Shown piece after piece: positions 6,031-12,637 of a stretch of DNA of 17,014 nt. Source of the stretch: CAZNVB01 sp964651495 (GTDB taxonomy: Bacteria; Acidobacteriota; Aminicenantia; Aminicenantales; UBA8522); the NCBI GenBank assembly GCA_964651495.1, contig CAZYWP010000062.1:1-17014 (forward strand), written 5' to 3'. A model generated the notes under the pieces. The model saw nothing but the letters and a program-made list of their open reading frames with translations. It searched no databases and was not told the DNA's origin. The position numbers were made by a program, and so were the translations under genes. Numbering within the stretch: the first letter of the stretch is position 1; every line of letters starts with the position of its first letter.

Positions 6031-9000
6031 CTATTCATCCGGCTCCTCTGGCTCCTCCTCTTCACCTCCTTTTAAGGCAAGGAATCTTTGAATGAGTGCG
6101 CCGGCGTTCTGGAGCCTCTCCATAGCCGAGCCGCCCGCCTGATCGCCGCAGATGGGATCAAACGGGCAATAGTCGCAATCGTCCGGGTCGATCGTCCTGG
6201 GAAAAGCGCGGCCTTCGATCATGTCGGCGATGGTGGAGAGCCAAATCCGGCCCTTATCCAGGAGGTCATCGAGGTCGTCCTCGAAAGTCCGTTCCGCGGC
6301 TCCCCGCGGGTCCGGATAGAAATAGGCGGCGCCGCCGACCTGGGGCCATTCCGATGGCGCCTTTTGGTGAACCGCGGTCATGGCCAGGGCGTAAACCGCC
6401 AGCTGGGCATCGAGGACGGGGGAGGGCGCAGTCTCCTTCTTTTCACGCGGGCGGGCCTTTCCGCTTTTGATGTCGCGGATCAGGATGCGGCCGCGAGCTT
6501 CATCGAGCCTGTCGATATACCCGTGGACGAAGAACCTGCGGCGACCGCCCAGGTCGAGGGAAAGAGGATCCGGGTAGCCGAACTGAAATTCGACCGCCCG
6601 GAAGCTGAGCCCCTTTCTGTTGTTCCATTCATGCTCCAGGAGGCGCAGGAAATCGCGGGTCAGCCGCTGGCGCTGCTGGTCGCGGATGCGGGCAGAGAGG
6701 AGCGGGTACTCGCCGAGAAAGGAGTCGAACTCTCGATTGATGATGGCCAGGGCGACGTTTTTCCAGTCAGGCAAGTCACGGCGGCGGCGGGCGGTGAACT
6801 CCTTTCCGTGTTGACTGAAAAACGCCTCCGACACTCGGTGGAGCAGACTTCCGTAATCCGGCTGGCCGATTTCGCGGGTGGACGGGGCTGAGGGCGGCTC
6901 CTCCCAGTGAAGGATGTTCTCGAGGAGGAACGAATACGGGCAGGCCAGGAAATTCGAGACGCGATAGGCGCTCGAGGGAGAGTGAGGAGCGAGGCCGGGA
7001 AGGCGGGGCAGCGGCCAATCGGGCGGCAGGATGCCGTCTTGGGGCCCGGCGATGAGCGAGCGGTCAAGAAAGACGAGGTCGCGCATCCGGAGCATATCGG
7101 TGGAGGCGGAGTAGGACGAGGAGGTGGGCGCGGCGCCGGGCGTGGAGGCAGAGGTTCGCCAGGAGGCCGGGATGAGGGCCTTTTGAGGGGCGGGGCGGCC
7201 GGCGATCTCTCGGCAGACCGTGAACCTGGCGAGAGGCGGCGGAGCGAGTTCGGCTTCACGGGCGGGAGCGAAATAGCCCAGGCGCAGGTCTTTGAGCGAG
7301 GGGATGCTCGATGCCGGTTTCCCGCTGACGGGTCGTCTGAGCGCCGTGGCGGCTTCGAGGTAGATGCTGCTGGGCTCTTTGATCGTGCCGTCCGCGCTCT
7401 GGCGGGCGAAACTGAGGGCGAGGCGGAAGCCGACGCCCTGGACGACGCGGTAGAAGTCGCAGAGTTGATGGAGCGGCCGGTCGTCACGGCGGGGGATGAT
7501 CTGATCCTCGTCGTCGGTTTCGCGGTCGCGGCCGGGGGTTTGGCTGTAACCGGGCTCGAGATATCGGCGGTCGATGTCGGGAAGAATCGGGTCGACAGGA
7601 GGACGCGACGGCCAGGCGCCTTCGCAAAGGCCCATGATGCGCACGGCGTCGAAGGTCAGGCCGACGGCGCTTGAGAGCGACCCGATATAGATGCGGGGCT
7701 CGCCGAACCGGCCGACGGGCAGGCGGATACTGTCCAGCGTCTTGCGGATGGTGCGGAGCGCGGCGAGGCCGGTCATGTGGAATTCCTGGGCGGGGTCGGT
7801 GTGCGGCGTGTCCTTGGATAATGAGAGGAGAACGAGCGGTTCGACCTCTTTTTTGAGGATCGGGAGCACGGGGTTTTCGAAGGGCGGAAGGAGGACCCAG
7901 CTGGAGGCGAAACGTTCGACGGCATCCCAGAGCGAATCCAGGGGAGCATTGTCGACCAGGAGGTCGTGCAATTTCACGAGGACTGTGACGGCGGGGCCGA
8001 TGGCTTCGAAATTGGCGAGCAGCCGTTCGTTGTCCTCGAGGAGCCGGGCATGGCGGGATTCTTCGGGATCGTCGGCGGTGAGGCGCTTTTGGTCTTCGAT
8101 GGCGAGCTTGAACGCGGAGGCGCGCCTTTCGATGGCGGCGGTCCATTCGCCGGCGGCTTTGGGGCGTCCGGCCAGGCCGCCCAGTGTGCCGCAGGAATAG
8201 GCAAGTTCGAGCGATTCGGCGAAGGTCAGGTGTTTTGGGGAGCCGTTATTTTTATTTTTGTCTTCTTCTTCATTTTTTCCTGATAACCGCAGGTAAGGTA
8301 TGAACTGGGAGAGGGATTCGGCGCTCAGGTGGTCTTCGAGGGCGGCGAAGAGAGCGAGGAGGCGAGAGCCGTCGGCCTGGGTTCTGGCGGGGATGCCGGA
8401 AGCAACATAGACAGGAAGCGGGGCGGCGAAAGAGAGGGATTTGTCGAAGGGGAGCGAGGCGAGCCGCTCGACGAGCATGAAAGCGCAGGGGTCGATTTCG
8501 GGGAGGAGGATGGCCATCCGCTCGAGCGGGACTCTATGCTCCAGGACCTGGCGGGAAATCCATTCGACAGCCGATTGAAGCTCTTCCTCGACGCCGGAGT
8601 GCTCTTCGAGATGGACCGTGCCGTCGGGGCCCGATGATGCGGCGCGAATGTCTTCGCCGAGAGGATGGAATAGCCGGGCCTTCAGGATATCGATTTCTTT
8701 GGCGGGAGGAGACGGAGGGGGGTGAGAGGGGGCGGCGTAACGAAGAGGGGAAGCGGCGGGGCGGGCCAAATCAAGAATTCTGCGCGCATATTCTATCCGG
8801 TTCTGCAATTTCTTCCGCTCGGGATAAGCCTGGAAATAGACGGCGGTCAGGCGGGGGACGGAGGCAAGAAATTTCAGCAGGATGTTGGGCGTCTGTTCGT
8901 CAATGAAGGCGACGGTCCGGCCTCTGAAAGCATAGAGGGTCGGATGCTCGGATAGGATCGCGGATGCTCTGTCCAGGACTTGAGAATACGTTGCGCAGTC

Positions 9001-9525
9001 ATAGGAAGATGACTGGGATTCGAGGGCTTCCCAGATTGCGGCGATGTCCTGGAGGCGTGCGGCAGTCGGATTATCGGCCTCGGCGGCCTTCCGGAGGTCC
9101 TGGGGAGTCAGCCCCGCGCGGCTCAGCTCGCAGATCGTCGAAGCGATGGCCTCGGCGTACCCGGCGCCCGTCCGGAGCTGATCGATCTTGAAGTAACGGA
9201 GCCGGTTTTCGAGGAGGGGCGAGGAGATGAGCGCCTCGATCATGGGCGCGATATGACAGTCGGCCAGACTGCCGACATGGTCGCCCTTTGCCAGGAACAC
9301 GAGAGACGCGACCTCGAGCGGGGAATGGAACGTGACGCCCGAGAGCCCGCCGGAGGAGGCGCGGAGCTGGTGGATGAGGGTGGAGGATGAGGTCATGACC
9401 GTGAGCTCGGGCAGCGGCCCCGATCCCGCCCCGGCCATCTCCTCCTTGATGACGGCGGCAATCTCGCCGGGCGAGCGGATCACCCGCAGCGTTCGATTAT
9501 TGTCCAGTCGCTTCTGCCGCCCCAT
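6031..9525 (-). CDS. addB: AddB/RexB-type nuclease subunit with Fe-S cluster
   Basis: This 1164-residue protein has the AddB plan. An N-terminal helicase-like part lacks Walker A, as in RexB-type proteins. A middle region includes 'VRIMGLCEGAWPSRPPVDPIL', the family's 'GL.EG..P....D..L' signature. A C-terminal PD-(D/E)XK nuclease follows, with 'FVHGYIDRLD' and 'IRDIKSGK' (Asp1018, Lys1020). Cys862 in 'LACPYSFLL' together with Cys1117, Cys1120 and Cys1126 in 'CDYCPFDPIC' reproduces the C...CxxCxxxxxC iron-sulfur staple of AddB. The subunit would cut the 5'-ended strand and help recognise regulatory hotspots. It is the first gene of the addBA operon. Oddities are linker inserts ('LVLLSLSKDTPHTDP', 'PSHPPPSPP', and an Asn/Lys/Glu patch encoded by A/T-rich DNA at 8246-8282) and an acidic tail of Glu and Pro. 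The start at 9525 is probable but unusual: GGGAG lies only one base away. Confidence 0.88.
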   Translation of the reverse strand: MGRQKRLDNNRTLRVIRSPGEIAAVIKEEMAGAGSGPLPELTVMTSSSTLIHQLRASSGGLSGVTFHSPLEVASLVFLAKGDHVGSLADCHIAPMIEALISSPLLENRLRYFKIDQLRTGAGYAEAIASTICELSRAGLTPQDLRKAAEADNPTAARLQDIAAIWEALESQSSSYDCATYSQVLDRASAILSEHPTLYAFRGRTVAFIDEQTPNILLKFLASVPRLTAVYFQAYPERKKLQNRIEYARRILDLARPAASPLRYAAPSHPPPSPPAKEIDILKARLFHPLGEDIRAASSGPDGTVHLEEHSGVEEELQSAVEWISRQVLEHRVPLERMAILLPEIDPCAFMLVERLASLPFDKSLSFAAPLPVYVASGIPARTQADGSRLLALFAALEDHLSAESLSQFIPYLRLSGKNEEEDKNKNNGSPKHLTFAESLELAYSCGTLGGLAGRPKAAGEWTAAIERRASAFKLAIEDQKRLTADDPEESRHARLLEDNERLLANFEAIGPAVTVLVKLHDLLVDNAPLDSLWDAVERFASSWVLLPPFENPVLPILKKEVEPLVLLSLSKDTPHTDPAQEFHMTGLAALRTIRKTLDSIRLPVGRFGEPRIYIGSLSSAVGLTFDAVRIMGLCEGAWPSRPPVDPILPDIDRRYLEPGYSQTPGRDRETDDEDQIIPRRDDRPLHQLCDFYRVVQGVGFRLALSFARQSADGTIKEPSSIYLEAATALRRPVSGKPASSIPSLKDLRLGYFAPAREAELAPPPLARFTVCREIAGRPAPQKALIPASWRTSASTPGAAPTSSSYSASTDMLRMRDLVFLDRSLIAGPQDGILPPDWPLPRLPGLAPHSPSSAYRVSNFLACPYSFLLENILHWEEPPSAPSTREIGQPDYGSLLHRVSEAFFSQHGKEFTARRRRDLPDWKNVALAIINREFDSFLGEYPLLSARIRDQQRQRLTRDFLRLLEHEWNNRKGLSFRAVEFQFGYPDPLSLDLGGRRRFFVHGYIDRLDEARGRILIRDIKSGKARPREKKETAPSPVLDAQLAVYALAMTAVHQKAPSEWPQVGGAAYFYPDPRGAAERTFEDDLDDLLDKGRIWLSTIADMIEGRAFPRTIDPDDCDYCPFDPICGDQAGGSAMERLQNAGALIQRFLALKGGEEEEPEEPDE

Positions 9526-9534
9526 TCTCCCAGA

Positions 9535-9563
9535 TAGTTAGCATTTGCCCTCCCCCTTGTCAA
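9535..9563 (-). promoter_or_regulatory. Possible promoter of the addBA operon
   Basis: A perfect TTGACA (9563-9558) is followed after 17 bp by TAACTA (9540-9535), a weak -10. Only nine bases separate this -10 from the ATG at 9525, so a transcript from it would be leaderless or nearly so. The -35 is strong and the -10 poor, so confidence is limited. Confidence 0.4.
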
Positions 9564-9571
9564 CTCACTAA

Positions 9572-9595
9572 AAATGGGGACGGAAATGGGGACGG
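9572..9595. repeat. Tandem AAATGGGGACGG repeat (two copies)
   Basis: Two identical 12-mers stand back to back and are followed by TCCTATTTATTG. From memory, the phrase 'AATGGGGACGG(T)..CTATTTATT' recurs between genes in several metagenomic bacterial lineages, often near REP-associated IS200-like (TnpA-REP) transposases. No such transposase is in this window, so it may be a scattered or decayed element. The repetition is seen directly; the REP link is recalled knowledge. Confidence 0.5.
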
Positions 9596-9741
9596 TCCTA
9601 TTTATTGATTCCGGTTATCGATCCTGAACCTTACCTGATCCAGTGCGAAAGAAATAAGGCCGTCCACGCTTCTTTTTGATTGAGCTAAACGGCTCCGGTC
9701 GAGCGTCCTTATTTATCTGAGAACAAGCAAGATCTATAAGA

Positions 9742-9754
9742 TCACAAATTGTGA
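9742..9754. promoter_or_regulatory. 13-bp perfect inverted repeat, possible regulator site
   Basis: TCACAA-A-TTGTGA is fully symmetrical around one central base. It lies about 215 bp upstream of addB and 100 bp upstream of the RHH antitoxin gene, so it could serve either. No regulator can be assigned. Confidence 0.3.
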
Positions 9755-9791
9755 CCTCAAGTTGGGGCGGCCTGCGACGCAGTACTCCTTC

Positions 9792-9827
9792 TTGACATAA
9801 TGAACTACGTGTAATATATGTATTACA
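9792..9827 (+). promoter_or_regulatory. Promoter with overlapping operator for the RHH/RelE operon
   Basis: A perfect TTGACA (9792-9797) is followed after 17 bp by TATATG (9815-9820). The -10 is covered by the inverted repeat TGTAATA-TATG-TATTACA (9810-9827), seven perfect pairs around a four-base core. A repressor bound there would block the -10 directly, as expected for an autoregulated RHH antitoxin. A Shine-Dalgarno GAGGTGA follows at 9828-9834. Confidence 0.7.
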
Positions 9828-9841
9828 GAGGTGACAAAGCT

Positions 9842-10057
9842 ATGCCGGTTATATCTATCAGGCTTTCCGCTGAAATCGCCCGGCGTTTGAACGCGCTGGC
9901 CAAAAAAACGAAGCGGACAAAGACGTCATTTATCAGGGAAATGGTTGAAGAAGCGCTTGCTGACTATGAAGAAGCCCATACCGCTCTTGAGAGGCTGAAC
10001 GATAAGAACGTTAGATATCTAACCACCGGGGAGCTGGAGAAAAAGCTTGGGCTATGA
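9842..10057 (+). CDS. Ribbon-helix-helix antitoxin (RelB/CopG-like)
   Basis: The 71-residue product begins 'MPVISIRLSAEIARRLNALA' and continues 'TKTSFIREMVEEALADYEEA', the strand-helix-helix pattern of RHH (MetJ/Arc) DNA-binding antitoxins. The tail 'LTTGELEKKLGL' would contact the toxin. The start at 9842 is fixed by GAGGTGA at 9828-9834 with seven bases of spacing; the ATG at 9818 falls inside the operator. The stop overlaps the start of the RelE-like toxin gene by 11 bp, so the two are translated together. RHH antitoxins paired with RelE/ParE-fold toxins are common. The palindrome upstream is the likely self-operator. The local sequence is richer in AT than the flanking large genes. Confidence 0.88.
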   Translation: MPVISIRLSAEIARRLNALAKKTKRTKTSFIREMVEEALADYEEAHTALERLNDKNVRYLTTGELEKKLGL

Positions 10058-10307
10058 AGTCATCTGGCACGAGAAAGTGCTCCAAGATCTCAAAGCGATC
10101 GACAAGAAGGATGCCGCTAGGATTGTGGAGAGAGTGAAGACCTATCTTGTCCAAAATCCAGCGGGCCTGGGCACACCCCTTAAGGGAATTTTTAAGGGGT
10201 TGTTCAGATATCGATACGGAATGTATCGCGTAATTTACGCTGTCGATATGGCGGAGAAGAAGATCATCGTCCTCCATGTGAAACACAGAAAAGACGCTTA
10301 TCGATGA
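10047..10307 (+). CDS. RelE/ParE-superfamily toxin
   Basis: The 86-residue protein has the compact RelE fold pattern: 'YEVIWHEKVLQDLKAIDKK' (strand and first helices), 'PLKGIFKGLFRYRYGMYRV' with the 'YRYGMYRVIY' core strands at 55-64, and the basic end 'HVKHRKDAYR' (77-86). Most RelE-type toxins cut mRNA on the ribosome, while ParE-type members poison gyrase; this sequence resembles RelE/YoeB-like 'addiction module' toxins more, but the target is uncertain. It starts at TTG 10047, seven bases after GGAG (10036-10039), and overlaps the antitoxin gene; no ATG or GTG is available in frame. A 9-bp perfect stem (ACCCCTTAA / TTAAGGGGT, 10175-10200) lies inside the gene and is probably a by-product of coding. 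Confidence 0.87.
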   Translation: MGYEVIWHEKVLQDLKAIDKKDAARIVERVKTYLVQNPAGLGTPLKGIFKGLFRYRYGMYRVIYAVDMAEKKIIVLHVKHRKDAYR

Positions 10308-10313
10308 AATAAT

Positions 10314-10368
10314 TTACTTGTATGCTTCGCCTCTTGGAGCTATGTCCAATACCTTGATGAGTTCTTTT
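10314..10368 (-). pseudogene. Out-of-frame continuation of the adjacent antitoxin
   Basis: Immediately after the antitoxin stop, another frame reads 'KELIKVLDIAPRGEAYK' and then TAA (10316-10314). The peptide has good protein-like composition and follows a run of six As on the coding strand (T run 10365-10370). One or two base changes in that run would fuse it to the antitoxin as a longer tail. It may therefore show a frameshift, real or from sequencing. It could also be an unrelated scrap. Confidence 0.4.
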
Positions 10369-10599
10369 TTACTTTTTGACTTTTGCTGCGGGAATGAATT
10401 CATCCGTTTCAAGAATCTTGAGCAGCTTTTTTTCTTCTATTTCTGAGAGCAAAAATTCCGCTTTCTTGTCGAGATTCTTTTCCATCCACTCCCGAAGCGC
10501 TTTCCTGATTATTTCCGAAATACTGGCCCGTCTAAGAAAAGCCATAGTCCTTGCCTTATCATAAAGATCGCTGTCTATGATGACATTAACCCTTTTCAT
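10369..10599 (-). CDS. Orphan ribbon-helix-helix antitoxin-like protein
   Basis: The 76-residue product begins 'MKRVNVIIDSDLYDKARTMA' and continues 'ISEIIRKALREWMEKNLDKK', a ribbon-helix-helix DNA-binding domain as in VapB/CopG-type antitoxins. It is followed by an acidic tail ending 'IPAAKVKK'. I start it at 10599 rather than 10614 because the upstream ATG lies inside a 12-bp palindrome that looks like the operator. No toxin gene follows on this strand; the space downstream is occupied by the end of the oppositely oriented RelE gene. It may be an orphan antitoxin or a stand-alone repressor. The tail may once have been longer (see 10314-10368). Confidence 0.75.
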   Translation of the reverse strand: MKRVNVIIDSDLYDKARTMAFLRRASISEIIRKALREWMEKNLDKKAEFLLSEIEEKKLLKILETDEFIPAAKVKK

Positions 10600-10612
10600 T
10601 TTTGTTTTATCC

Positions 10613-10630
10613 ATACATATGTATATACAT
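10613..10630. promoter_or_regulatory. Two overlapping 12-bp palindromes, likely operator
   Basis: ATACATATGTAT (10613-10624) and ATGTATATACAT (10619-10630) are each perfect palindromes sharing six bases. They cover the -10 box and the start region of the RHH gene, a typical place for self-repression. Binding is inferred from symmetry and position. Confidence 0.6.
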
Positions 10631-10650
10631 CATTGCGCATCTTTTTTCAA
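10622..10650 (-). promoter_or_regulatory. Promoter of the orphan RHH gene
   Basis: TTGAAA (10650-10645) and TATATA (10627-10622) on the minus strand are separated by 17 bp. The -10 lies inside the operator palindromes. The predicted start of transcription is about 15-20 bases before the ATG at 10599. Confidence 0.55.
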
Positions 10651-10735
10651 TCGCTTCAACAGTTTGCTCTTCACACAAGATAAAGACGATGGGAAGGCCC
10701 AAAATTCTCATGCCTGAAAAACGAAAATCCACCCC

Positions 10736-12382
10736 TTATCCCACCGGCTTGACTTCCAGCATCCGGTCGATACGGAAGTTGCGTTCCTCGCCCCTCTTGA
10801 AGCAGTGCGCGCGCACCCCCTCGAACTCCTTTCCCATGTATTCCATCTGTTCGATCGATTCGGGCCGGATGCGGCGGCGCGTCTTGGTGTCGTCGGTTTT
10901 GAGATAGACGATCTCCAGGTCCTCGCCGGTCCGGATGGCCTCCTGGATCAGGGCGAGCTTGTCCGCGTAGGACAGCTTTTCGTCGGCCTTCCGGTATTGA
11001 TAGCGGGTGAGGAACTTGATGACCCGCCAATCCATGCGAATGTGCGTCTTCTTGATCTCTTTCTTGAGGACGATCCCCTGGAAGCTGGTGCACCGGCTCA
11101 AGGCGACATAGACCTGGCCGTGGGCGAAGGTGCCGCGGCCGATGTCGATAACGACCTTGTCAAACGTCTTCCCCTGGCTTTTGTGGATGGTGATGGCCCA
11201 GGCCAGCCGGAGCGGGTATTGGGTGAACGAGCCGATGGTCTCGCTGAAGAGTTTTCCGGCCTTCTCATCGAAGTCGAGCCGGAAAAGCTCCCAAGTATTG
11301 GGTTCGACCTCAACCTCGAACCCGTCCTGGAGTTCGACCGTCAGGACGTCGGGCTCGGATTTCACCTTCTTCACGCCGACGATCCGGCCGATCGAGCCGT
11401 TCACCCAGCGGCCGTTGGAGTCGTTGTTGACCATCATGACTTGGGCGCCGGGCTTGAGCTCGAGGAGCTCGTCGGTCGGCAGGTGCGATTTATCGAATTC
11501 GCCCTCGCGAAGCCCCTGATAGCGGTAGGTCCGGCCGGGCAGCAGGGCGAGCTTTTCCTGGTTTCGCTGGTAGGCGAGGTCGTTGGTGCTGGTGAGGTGG
11601 ATGTAGAAGTCCTCATCGGGGGGAACGAAGGCGGCGTCGTAGCGGCGGTTTAGCCGGCCGATGTCGTCCTCCGTCACCGAGCGATTGCGGATGGCGTTGA
11701 GGAGCTGAATAAAGTCCTCTTCCGTCTGGCGGTAGATTTTCTCGAGCTCCACAAACTCCATGTCGAACCCCGGCTCGTTGAAGATGTGCGAGGAGAAAAA
11801 ATAGGGGGTCTCAAACTGAGTGGAGAAAACGTTTTGCTCGGCGGAAGTCACTACGGGCGGGAGCTGGTAGAGGTCGCCGATGAAGATCATCTGCAGGCCG
11901 CCGAACCGCTTTCTCGGGTGCGGGCCGTTGAGGCTGAGGAATTTCTCGACGCAATCGAGAAGATCGGCCCGGACCATCGAGATCTCGTCGATGATGACGG
12001 CGTCGAGATTCTTGTAGAGGGCGGCGCCTTTTCCAGAGAGCTTCTTGACCTTGTCGAGCGTGATGTCGGGCTTGAACCGGCAGAACGAATGGATCGTCTG
12101 GCCGCGGACGTTGAGCGCGGCGACGCCCGTTGGCGCCAGAACGGCGACCTTCTTCCGGGTCGCGTTGCGGAAGTAATCGAGGAGCGTGGATTTCCCCGTG
12201 CCCGCCTTGCCGGTGATGAAGATGTTCCGGCCGGTCGTCTCCATGATGTCAAGGGCGCAGCGGAATTCGGGATTGATCTCAATGGCCAGGGCGGGGGGTG
12301 AGGTTGGGGTGGAAGCTGGAGGCGGGGCCGGGGCGGACGGTGCAGGCGGCGCTGAAGCTTGCGGACTCGAGCGTTTTTTCAT
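10736..12382 (-). CDS. Pif1-like superfamily 1B helicase with C-terminal WYL-type domain
   Basis: Counted from the ATG at 12382, the 548-residue protein has Walker A 'GKAGTGKST' (58-66), 'LAPTGVAALN', Walker B 'VIIDEISMV' (129-137), 'GDLYQLPPV' (169-177), the late motif 'AITIHKSQGKTFDKVVID' (around 395) and 'VYVALSRCTS' (around 428). This is the Pif1/RecD2-related 5'-3' helicase set. The last 70 residues, with 'RRIRPESIEQM' and 'FRIDRMLEVKPV', resemble a WYL domain. A WYL domain on a thermophilic bacterial Pif1 has been reported to bind single-stranded DNA. Expected roles are resolving G-quadruplexes, R-loops or stalled forks. The N-terminus (residues 6-34) is a low-complexity Ala/Pro/Ser linker. 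GTG codons at 12388 and 12385 are alternative starts; ATG is preferred. The gene is divergent from the PIN/AbrB module. Confidence 0.92.
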   Translation of the reverse strand: MKKRSSPQASAPPAPSAPAPPPASTPTSPPALAIEINPEFRCALDIMETTGRNIFITGKAGTGKSTLLDYFRNATRKKVAVLAPTGVAALNVRGQTIHSFCRFKPDITLDKVKKLSGKGAALYKNLDAVIIDEISMVRADLLDCVEKFLSLNGPHPRKRFGGLQMIFIGDLYQLPPVVTSAEQNVFSTQFETPYFFSSHIFNEPGFDMEFVELEKIYRQTEEDFIQLLNAIRNRSVTEDDIGRLNRRYDAAFVPPDEDFYIHLTSTNDLAYQRNQEKLALLPGRTYRYQGLREGEFDKSHLPTDELLELKPGAQVMMVNNDSNGRWVNGSIGRIVGVKKVKSEPDVLTVELQDGFEVEVEPNTWELFRLDFDEKAGKLFSETIGSFTQYPLRLAWAITIHKSQGKTFDKVVIDIGRGTFAHGQVYVALSRCTSFQGIVLKKEIKKTHIRMDWRVIKFLTRYQYRKADEKLSYADKLALIQEAIRTGEDLEIVYLKTDDTKTRRRIRPESIEQMEYMGKEFEGVRAHCFKRGEERNFRIDRMLEVKPVG

Positions 12383-12426
12383 CACCACACTCGGAGCGGG
12401 CTATTTTATAACAAACCGCCAGCCGA
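12372..12426. repeat. 55-bp contig-end duplicate, left copy
   Basis: These 55 bases are identical to 12527-12581. The copy ends exactly at the first N and its twin begins exactly after the last N. It includes the start of the Pif1-like gene, so the right-hand copy contains a false duplicate of that start. The length equals a common assembler k-mer. Confidence 0.9.
12405..12413 (-). promoter_or_regulatory. Extended -10 promoter element of the Pif1-like gene
   Basis: TGT-TATAAA on the minus strand matches the extended -10 form TGnTATAAT, 22 bases before the ATG at 12382. No good -35 is visible, which is compatible with an extended -10 promoter. The same bases reappear across the N gap because of the 55-bp duplication. 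Confidence 0.4.
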
Positions 12427-12526
12427 NNNNNNNNNNNNNNNNNNNNNNNNNNNNNNNNNNNNNNNNNNNNNNNNNNNNNNNNNNNNNNNNNNNNNNNNNN
12501 NNNNNNNNNNNNNNNNNNNNNNNNNN
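12427..12526. other. Assembly gap of 100 Ns
   Basis: Exactly 100 undetermined bases, the conventional length for a gap of unknown size. Because both flanks carry the same 55 bases, the true sequence probably has no missing DNA here. Merging the two flanks would shorten the window by 155 bases and leave about 160 bp between the Pif1-like gene and the AbrB-type antitoxin gene. Confidence 0.95.
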
Positions 12527-12581
12527 CGTTTTTTCATCACCACACTCGGAGCGGGCTATTTTATAACAAACCGCCAGCCGA
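12527..12581. repeat. 55-bp contig-end duplicate, right copy
   Basis: Identical to 12372-12426. The next 114 bases (12582-12695) hold no gene I can support beyond a doubtful 26-codon ORF (12638-12718). They contain two GTAATG-like words (around 12626-12640) and a TTGACA (12650-12655) without a -10 at proper spacing. Confidence 0.9.
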
Positions 12582-12637
12582 CATCTAATTCCACGGGTGG
12601 CCGATCCGCATTCCAGGCGCTTTTCTGTAATGGAGTA

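Larger units (their letters stand above)
9542..9841. other. Intergenic region between addB and the RHH/RelE pair
   Basis: There is no supported gene in these 300 bases. The region contains the addB -35 box, a 12-bp tandem repeat (9572-9595), AAATAAGG and its complement CCTTATTT about 50 bases apart (around 9653-9716), a 13-bp inverted repeat TCACAAATTGTGA (9742-9754) that could be a regulator site, and the promoter and operator of the RHH/RelE pair (9792-9827). No transcription terminator is visible. Confidence 0.6.

Noticed and set aside
9653..9716. AAATAAGG / CCTTATTT inverted repeat as a terminator
   Set aside because: The loop is about 50 bases, the stem is short and imperfect, and no T-run follows.
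10175..10200. Perfect 9-bp stem with 8-base loop, considered as a terminator or attenuator
   Set aside because: It lies inside the RelE-like gene, encodes the conserved 'PLKGIFKGL' stretch and has no T-run after it.
10805..11653. 282-codon plus-strand frame opposite the Pif1-like gene
   Set aside because: It mirrors the helicase gene and lacks any motif or ribosome site.
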